Shown one piece after another: positions 56,300 to 64,000 of a stretch of 64,000 nucleotides of DNA. The stretch lies in assembly GCA_948470475.1 (NCBI GenBank), contig OX419336.1, positions 2,289,501-2,353,500 of the forward strand. The letters are read 5' to 3'. Under the pieces are notes generated by a model. The model was not told where the DNA came from. It searched no databases and saw only the letters and a program-made list of their open reading frames with translations. How positions within the stretch are numbered: position 1 is the stretch's first letter; each line of letters opens with the position of its first letter. Source of the stretch: Galaxea fascicularis (Eukaryota; Cnidaria; Anthozoa; Scleractinia; Euphylliidae). The translations under genes and the position numbers were made by a program.

Positions 56300-59200
56300 C
56301 AATTAGACCCTTTGCCCTCAAGGGCCACAAGTCTAATTATTGTTAATTATTTTAATGCAGTTTAAATCTAAGTGTTAAATGTAGGAGGGTGAAAAATCAG
56401 ATGCACATCAAATGGAAGTTGGATTGGTCTCCCCAATAATGTTAGCCTGCTGAACAGGCAAGTATCTGCTTTTTTGGTGTGCTAAGGATGTTTGGTTTAA
56501 CCCTCTAAGCCCTAAAAGTGACCAATGTTTCAAAAAGGAAGTGATCAACAAATAACAAAGGCCTTGATTGCTTAACAAATTCTCCTCATGGTTAACGTAG
56601 AAAATGTATCTAGAACAGCGGAGAATATGCATTCTGATATTAGACTTGAAGGTTTCATCCTGCTTTAATTGGTAGCAAACCTTTCTTTAGTTTCCAACAC
56701 TTTCACATTCGTTTGAAGGTGGATCCGTAAAGCTGTTCTTTTACTGAGTAGATCTGCAGAATGTTTTGAAATGCTATCTCGGTTACATTTACGTAAGCTC
56801 TAGAAATGTAACCCTTCATCTTCAAAATCATTTCGTTTTGATTTCTGTCTTTCTGTTCTTGAGTAATTCCTTTCATAAAGACTCAGACTTAAGTTCAATG
56901 TAGGTTATACTCAAAAGATTTTTGAAAATTCCAGAATATTCTTAGTGTTCCTGGAATAACTAAGAAACAAGACTGGCTAGTGAAAAATTTGTTTTGGCTA
57001 ATTATGAACAAACGTGTGCACTAGCCACTGGGCTAGTAAGCTGATAAGTTAGTCTCGACCCCTGAATTGTCTTAGGAAGATCCAAGGTTTTATAAATAAG
57101 GCAACTGTTTTCTCAGTTTTTTGCCTTCAAGATATACCATACGATTTCCTATTTTTTAACTGATGCTTTAAACTTTCTGCTTAGTAATACTAGTGTGTTA
57201 TTTATTATATGCATATGCCCGTATTCTTGGTCATATTAATTTTATAAGTCCCACGACGTGTCCGACACACAGCTTTGAATCGCATAAATATTAAAAGACT
57301 GGTTGTTATAGTGGAAATAAACAAACAGAAAGTTGCTTTCTGTTTGCAGTTGGTCAAATTCTTAACCTTTTTCTTCTAATACCCAACAACAACAACAACA
57401 ACAACAACATATTTTTACTTTATTTGAGTACTACAGAGAAAAGGCCTTTGTAGCCCACCAAATAACATCAAAATCTGATGACGCACTGTACCTAAAAAAA
57501 AGTTTGTTTTTCGACATAACGTACCACAGGACGCCCATTCGTAATATCTGAGACCTCGGCTTATTTACGGATCTAACTACAGATATTGGTGTTATCTACC
57601 AAGAGTAAGTCACAATAAAATGTAGCAGTTACCTTTGTTTTATGGTTGCTTCAGTTGTCCTGTGCACTAAACAGTAAAATTTCGGGGGAATTGGCACGTG
57701 AAAATGCAGTGGAGAACATTGAGTAGCATTGAAGTTGTTCCTGTAAGGTGGACTTTATGTTGACCCAAGAGAACAGCTTGGACGATAAAGTCGTGGCCAA
57801 AGCGCAACTTTGATGTTTATCGAATAGTTTAAAAAGTTGTACGTACCATGCCATTCACAGAAAATGATCACTCTTAGTCACTTAAATTGTCAATAACTAA
57901 GAAAAAATACTGAGTTGTAAGTTTTAAGAACGCTGAGTTTTAAGAATCCACGAAGATGTGCTTTTGAAACGGTTTTATTTTGTCTTGGAGGGATGTTGCC
58001 AGCGGTGAGTAATTTAGGTCTACGTACCTCTCGTCTCTCTGATTGCATAGCTGTAGTTTTCCCCCTGACAAAAGGTTGGAAGACATATTCTCCGATATCA
58101 ATTGACAAAAACTCTTTTCAATAATTTCTTGGTTATTTTTTTGTTCAAAGGTTACCAGCGCTGCATTTCGCTGTGGACTTTGGTGTATTTTTCTGTACGT
58201 ATTCATCAATTCTCTGCCTTGCTACACTGACGTAGCTTAAACGGCAGCGTTTTATCCCATCTTTTGAAGTGTCAGTTCTGGGTTGTAACGTCAGACATCT
58301 TTAGGATAGTTTGATCAGAAATGCTCTGGTTTTTATTTTTGTCGGGCTGTCAAGATAATGCTAGAAGGATGTCGTGTTAAAAATAGATCAGAAAGCTTAA
58401 ATCACGGCGATAAAACAGCTGAACGTACTGACCCTATGGACAAAAGCACAAAGAGAACGGAAGAATTGGTTTAATTGTAGCGCAAATGAAGAGGTCAGAT
58501 TAGGCCCTGTTGGATCAAAGCCTCTTCAAAGCAATTTAAATATTACTTGCGCAATGCTGATGTGCTTGAAGATTTTTTCCGCAATCCTGACGGCCGTAAA
58601 CAATTTACCTCTTGATCAAAGGGCGACTTCGCACCTGTTTCACTCTAATCTTGACTTTGTTTCGCGGCAAATGTCCTAACTCGCCAACCATTGGCTGAGA
58701 TCGAACCAATCACAGCTCAGCAAACATTGGTGCAGTTTCAACGCCGTGCAGCGACCCTCACACAGAGCAGACATTTTGTTTTGTCCTGCTCAAATGTGGG
58801 CAGAGAAAGGATACCGTAAACAAATGGACGTACCTTGGAGATTATAAGTCATGAGAGGCAAAAAGTAAAGGCCTTGGATAGTGTCCAATTTTACCAGGAG
58901 AGGGTGAGCTAACAGTGACTTTTAAAGCTCGAAATCCATCGCCAACTTGTTGATAGTGCGATGGCTTTCAAATCATACATTTGTCAACTGGCAATGCTCA
59001 TTCGCAAAATATGCTAGCCGTTGGATTAAGTGGATGTGCGAAGTTACAAATCATTTCACGTGTTATGTGATATATCCTGTTAAATTACCTGCGGTACATA
59101 TCCGGAAATTGGAAGAGATCGAGCAGTCCAAACTCAGTTGCGTTACGTTGTCTACCAAAGCTAAAACCAACTAAATTTAGCCTTAGCTTACATGAAAGTT

Positions 59201-59456
59201 AGGTCAAAGGAACGCTTCCATTTTGTTAGGTAACCAGTTTTTCTTTGTATCGGGAGATAAAATTTGTACTCACTGCAAGGCGATGATGATGAAATTGATT
59301 TTTTTGGAAGTGAGACGAAGTAAAATTGGACAAGCCACCGAAATATTAAGGTTATAAACGATCAAACGAAGTGAAGCGTACTTTTGTGCAATTCGATCAG
59401 GCTCACTGACCCTTTGTTATTGTAATGACTCTAGTCTCTTTGTTCGCATCTTATTC
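56300..59456. other. Spacer between WDR54 and LDB
   Basis: About 3.1 kb with no exon recognised. An AAC triplet run lies at about 57384-57410. The part before 59456 is likely to hold the LDB promoter and perhaps non-coding first exons, but no core element could be picked. Confidence 0.35.
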
Positions 59457-59583
59457 AGCTTTTGCCAAGTCCTGATCATCCCGCTGGACTCTACAAATCT
59501 GAAGACAACACGCTCTACACTGTGATCGAAGCTTCATTGAGGCTTCGAACGCTTCGAAAACGGCCGATTCTTGGAATTGGAGA

Positions 59584-62500
59584 ATGCCTAGTGTCCCGCT
59601 ACCAAGCCCAAGCTATTCAACGGGGTAATATTGTCTAATATGACTTGTAAGATTTGTATATTCTGTTCCGCAAGGGTAAACCCGTTTAGAGAAGTCCACA
59701 GGTTTTCATGCGCTTCCGTCGTGGTCACCGATGCATACACGACACAGACATTACATGTAGATTTCAGACCTTTGAAATTTCGTGAACCGCTCACTTTGCA
59801 CGATGACCATATCGAGATTTATGATGCAGCTGAGCCGACTTCAGCGTTAATAGTTAATCGATCGTTTACCAATATTTTCTTCTCCCTTCAGGCGTCACAC
59901 TCCATACTACACCCATCCCGATGTGAGGATTTACGAGTTGAACCGGCGATTACAGCACCGCATTGAGGTTGGTATAACAATGCATGATCTTCATTTTAAA
60001 ATGACAGCCGAGAATTGAAAAAAATTACAATCTTTGTTACTTTTCCTTAGATTGCGTGAACGCGACTTTAAAGACTGACGGCCGATAATGCTTAGTTTCA
60101 AATAAAATTGTTCAACTGAAGTGTTTTAAGAAATAAAATTATCCCTGAAGTTGCTCACTGGAAGTTTTTCCTCAAAGCTTGCAACCATGCTGGTCAACGA
60201 AACCTTTTAGTCTTGATTGGAAAATATTATTTTTTAACTGCACGTTTTTAGAGTTTGTTTACATTTTGACCATGACATACTGAAAGATGATAATTTCAAG
60301 GTTTAATTTGTTTTGGGGCTGTATTGGTTTATCCCTTTTTCCCTGAATTCTTACCTAAGATATATGAACACATTATTTCAAAAATCATATTTTGTAAAAT
60401 AGAACTGGAAAAGTCCTAGGGAGGTCCCTAACAAGTTTGTAACTTTTTTTTTTCCTATGTTGCTGGTCTGTCACATGTTGGGTATTGTAACTGATATATT
60501 GACAGAAATAAGAGCTTTTCCTGTTTGTCTCTTTGCATGCCATTACATTTTTTTGCAAAAACACCAACTCATTTCTGGATCACTGCATAAGAAACCATTA
60601 AATGTGACCTTTAAATGAAAGCTATTGTATGTGGTTTTGTTTTGAAATAGCTGGTAGAATGAAACAAAATTTTCTACCAATAAAGAGAGAATGGTTCCTT
60701 TGGTCAAGTGTTGTTACATATTTCCTGTCCATAAATCACCCTTCCCATGCCAAAACACCCCTTTTTACTTGAGAATTCTTGAAATATTTGCAACTTTAAG
60801 GTATTGTTTATAGCCCCTCCCTTGCTATTTCTTGTGACCCTTCATATCTGAAATACTTTACATTTTTTCCTTGCTTTGTAACTCAGGAACAACATGAACA
60901 TTTGTTTACAATTATTGTTCAATTGGTTTTGGAAACGTTTTAAGAGATTGAAATTTTTGAGTGGTATGGTTATGGTTCTATGGAAACTGGAAGAAACTGT
61001 CCCCTGTCACTAACACCCCTGAGTGATCAGTATCAAATTTTTCCTTGTGATAGAATGAGAATTAAGGACATAATCACATAAGATGAATTTGTTTGATATT
61101 TTAACAATTTCCCCCCACTTTTTTATAGGGGCAACAAATGAGAATTTAAATTTTGATCTTATGGGTTAGTGTTAAAAGTGTAAAAAATATATGTTGATGG
61201 AATGAACACGGGCTTGACAGGAATCAAGTGAAGCAAATGACAAGCCATCCACTACAAAGTTCAGTGTCTACTAAGTAGGTTTCCATGGCAACCAACTCAC
61301 TTTCTCTTGCCACAAAATCCTGTGACACAATGCCAAGTGGAAAGTTTTATCCTTACAGTCCATTATCACCACCAAAACTCTTCATTACAACTTGAAAGTG
61401 AAGCTTTGAAACACGTACACAGTATTTTCTCATCTGTGAGCAGTGCTGTGCAATAAACCTGGATCCTTACTGCCCCATCACCATCATTGCCATCGTCATC
61501 ATTATCACTATATTGGGATACCGATAATGGGAGAGTAGCCTTAACCAATTATTCCACAAACAGGTGTTGCATTTATATATAGCATGTAGCTCTGAGTGGA
61601 CTATAATCATCTCGTATCCGACAAGGGCTAGTGGAATAATTGTTTTTATTTAAAATGCCCACAAATTATGTACCTCTTACAAACCAAGTTTGAGTTCTGA
61701 ACTGTAAGCTACCAACCAAGTTTTTTCCCGTTCACTTACAGCCAAAGCGCAAAGTGTGCAGGCCATAAATCAACAGGGAAAAATGAGGATCTGCAAAAAC
61801 TGGTCAATCACAGCATGCGTACTAACTGAGAGATATAATAAGGATGAATATTCCCTACTTGATTTTGTTAAAAACAAGTGCATACAGTTACCACATTTGT
61901 GGGGCACGGTGTGGTGGCTCAGATACCAGGATGGCTAAACCAACCAAAACTCTAGAATTGCATGATCCAATTAAATTTTTCTGCTGGGCTGATGTCAGCT
62001 TTACTTGTGTATTTGTACATTATTAATCACTACTTAATGACCAAGAGTGAGGTCTTTATGGGAAAATTTCAAACTGAGGCCTTGCCATATAATTATATGG
62101 CTTAAAAAACAGCTAAAAATTTATTCAAGCAGAAGTGATGATTGTACATCCAGTAATGGGTACACTTATCTGTTCATTTATTGTTTCAAACCATACTAGT
62201 CAGGTGAACTAATTAACTGTATTTTCAATACAGTTGATTACAGTCATAATAATCTTCAGAAAAAAAAAAGTAACGTGGCCTTTGAATTAACTTTTGTTTT
62301 GTTTTTTGTGTAATCTGTAATCAGCCTGTGGGCATTACAGGAGAAGGGATGGAAATAACGGCTGGTGATCGGTAATTGTCGATCAAATTTGCTAGCAAAA
62401 ATAAAATGATATAATAAAATTTCACAAGAATAAAGTAAAAACGTTAACTGGACAAAGCTAGCTCAGTGCCAATCACCTATCAATCTGTGTTCCCTTATTT

Positions 62501-63410
62501 CCATCTCTGCAGGAGAAAAAAATGCCCTAGCACTTAGCCAATCAGAGTCCACATAATATCAGCTATAAGCACCAGCCTTATAATAATGATCAATAATGGA
62601 ATATGACATCATTTTATTTCAATTTTCACTAATATGATTCTGTATTTGCTAGGATGCTGACAATGTGTGGTGGGACGCTTTTGCAGCAGAGTTTTTTGAT
62701 GATGACGCCACCTTGACATTAAGCTTTTGCTTGGAAGATGGGCCAAAAAGATACTGTATGTATTTAAAATCAGCGATACACATGGACTATAATACTTTGA
62801 TGAATTATTAATTTGTGATAATATTAAAATTAAGTGACACAACTGTGGTAGTAATGGTTTCATGTGCATAAGGTTATGGGCCAATCCCTGATTTGCTTAT
62901 GCAAGCTTTGCCTGTGGACAGTTTATACAAGGATAAAACTGAAAAAAAGAAAACCTTACTTTTCAAATCATTTGTACACCTTCCTTGCAGCAATCAGGTC
63001 GTCTGACTGTGGAATAAAAAATGCTGTTAAGAGATTCATGATTGGTGTCATAGCCTTACTTAATAAGTGATTTCAGATTTATTCTACGGTGGTCTCCCTT
63101 CATTTTCAAGTGTTACCATTATTAATTCAAGCAACTTGTACTTCATTTCTATTAATATCCCCATGTTGTACACTGTATGTACTACAAACTGATTTTGAAA
63201 GTCACATCATTTTATTTTCTGTCTCTTTCAGCAATAGGACGGAATCTCATTCCAAGATACTTCCGCAGCATATTCGAGGGCGGAGTGAAGGAATTATACT
63301 ACCACATTGTACAACCAAAAGAGTCTTTCCACAACAACACAAATACAATCACATTAGATTGTGAGAATACGACAATGATTACTCATCATAAGACACCTGT
63401 TTTCACAAAG
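59584..63410 (+). CDS. LDB1: LIM-domain-binding protein (LDB1/2, Chip, NLI family), 5' four exons, partial
   Basis: LDB proteins are nuclear adaptors that dimerise through an N-terminal domain and bind LIM-homeodomain and LMO proteins through a C-terminal LID. Exons: 59584-59624, 59892-59967, 62653-62755, 63232-63410; the next exon lies beyond the window. Phases join (2, 0, 1, 0). The start MPSVPLPSPSYSTG leads into GRHTPYYTHPDVRIYELNRR, then WWDAFAAEFFDDDATLT, FCLEDGPKRY, IGRNLIPRYFRSIFEGG and PKESFHNN. This is the conserved start of the LDB dimerisation domain (human: GRHTPYGNQTDYRIFELNKR, WWDAFTTEFFEDDAML, IGRTLIPRYFRSIFEGG). An in-frame TGA at 59500 precedes the ATG with no other ATG between. 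Cnidarians usually have one LDB gene, so assigning it to vertebrate LDB1 rather than LDB2 is nominal. Confidence 0.92.
59968..62652. other. LDB intron 2
   Basis: A 2.7-kb AT-rich intron, the largest in the gene within the window. Apart from the possible foldback at 62336-62525 no repeat structure was recognised. Confidence 0.45.
62336..62525. mobile_element. Possible foldback element in LDB intron 2
   Basis: GGGCATTACAGGAGAAGGGA with TGGAAATAA near the left end is answered by TTATTTCCATCTCTGCAGGA and AAATGCCC at the right in inverted orientation, with mismatches. A further TGGTGATCGG / CCAATCACC pair may extend it. Confidence 0.4.
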
Positions 63411-64000
63411 GTTTGTTCCTTGGCCTTGAATTTTGTGAGCCTTTTTTCAAATGCAAAAGTTTTCTGAGATGCTGTTGCAGGACTCTGCCACTTAAAACAG
63501 ACTGTTTATAACTGTCAGCTCCCCTTCATGGACTATCAGCTGTCTATTTACCTTCTTCATTGTTAATAGAGATGATGGATATGAAGGCTTCTAATATGTT
63601 CACAAATTGTTGGCAATACTGTTCTTTCGAAACTACTTCTCTGCCTTTGTGTTCACAATGGGCTGCTATTTCATATATTGATACTGTGTTTGCCATTCAT
63701 GTCACATCCAAAAGAGAGGTGATCAAGAGTAAACTTTCTTATAAAAAGAACTACAGGCTAGGAACAGCAGTCAGGTTTTGAAGAATATGGTATCAATATT
63801 CCTATTTCAAGGCCAGCACATATAATATTGCTAGCTACCTTCAGTTGGTTGAATATCAAGCATTGTAGTATAGCTGGTATTTTTCCTGCTATAGCGCACT
63901 CATTCATTGTCTAGTTCATGGTCATATGACATCTAACAATAAAACTGTTTACCACCAAATGCCATGAGCGGGCAACATTGTTAAACTATGATGTCAAACA

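Noticed and set aside
59463..59640. Alternative frame reading LPSPDHPAGLYKSED as an upstream LDB coding exon
   Set aside because: That frame does not join in phase with the conserved exon at 59892, whereas the frame starting at ATG 59584 does so exactly.

Overview
The window is eukaryotic nuclear DNA, most likely from an anthozoan cnidarian (stony coral or sea anemone). The genes have many short exons with GT-AG introns and encode metazoan proteins. The spacers are AT-rich and full of foldback elements (MITEs), tRNA-derived SINEs and L1/Tx1-type LINE debris. The species cannot be fixed from the sequence alone. Exon calls come from reading splice sites by eye, with phases checked for continuity and translations compared with remembered families.

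Layout. 1-1.4 kb: a foldback element, then the 3' terminal exon of a Lys/Arg/Ser-rich, probably nuclear, protein. 1.4-13 kb: gene-poor, with a G-rich tract, a LINE fragment, a SINE, MITEs and a decayed two-ORF LINE on the minus strand (about 7.4-11.5 kb). 13.2-17.15 kb: a 3.95 kb satellite of about 72 apparently identical 55-bp units. Each unit carries a G-quadruplex motif and a hairpin and has no stop codon in any of the six frames. 17.4-35.5 kb: gene-poor and rich in repeats. It includes SINEs, several MITEs with readable target-site duplications, a 20-bp tandem array of about 840 bp split by a MITE, a second unrelated 20-bp array interrupted by a MITE with a 9-bp duplication, and a 1.08 kb inverted-terminus element holding a small ORF.

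35.9-63.4 kb: three co-directional plus-strand genes. SUPV3L1 (mitochondrial RNA helicase; 18 coding exons, 808 aa, final TGA apparently split by an intron) is followed by WDR54 (8 exons, 326 aa) and by the 5' part of the LIM-domain-binding gene LDB (4 exons, leaving the window at the right edge). Introns and spacers of these genes carry SINEs, a LINE 3' end, MITEs, a 256-bp tandem repeat, a near-perfect 64-bp-arm palindrome and a 15-bp minisatellite in two opposed arms just upstream of WDR54.

The three genes share no obvious pathway: SUPV3L1 acts in mitochondrial RNA turnover, WDR54 is a WD-repeat protein and LDB is a nuclear transcription adaptor. The least ordinary structures are the 55-bp satellite and the foldback/minisatellite cluster upstream of WDR54. 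No prokaryotic-type defence system, CRISPR array, rRNA or intact tRNA gene was seen.
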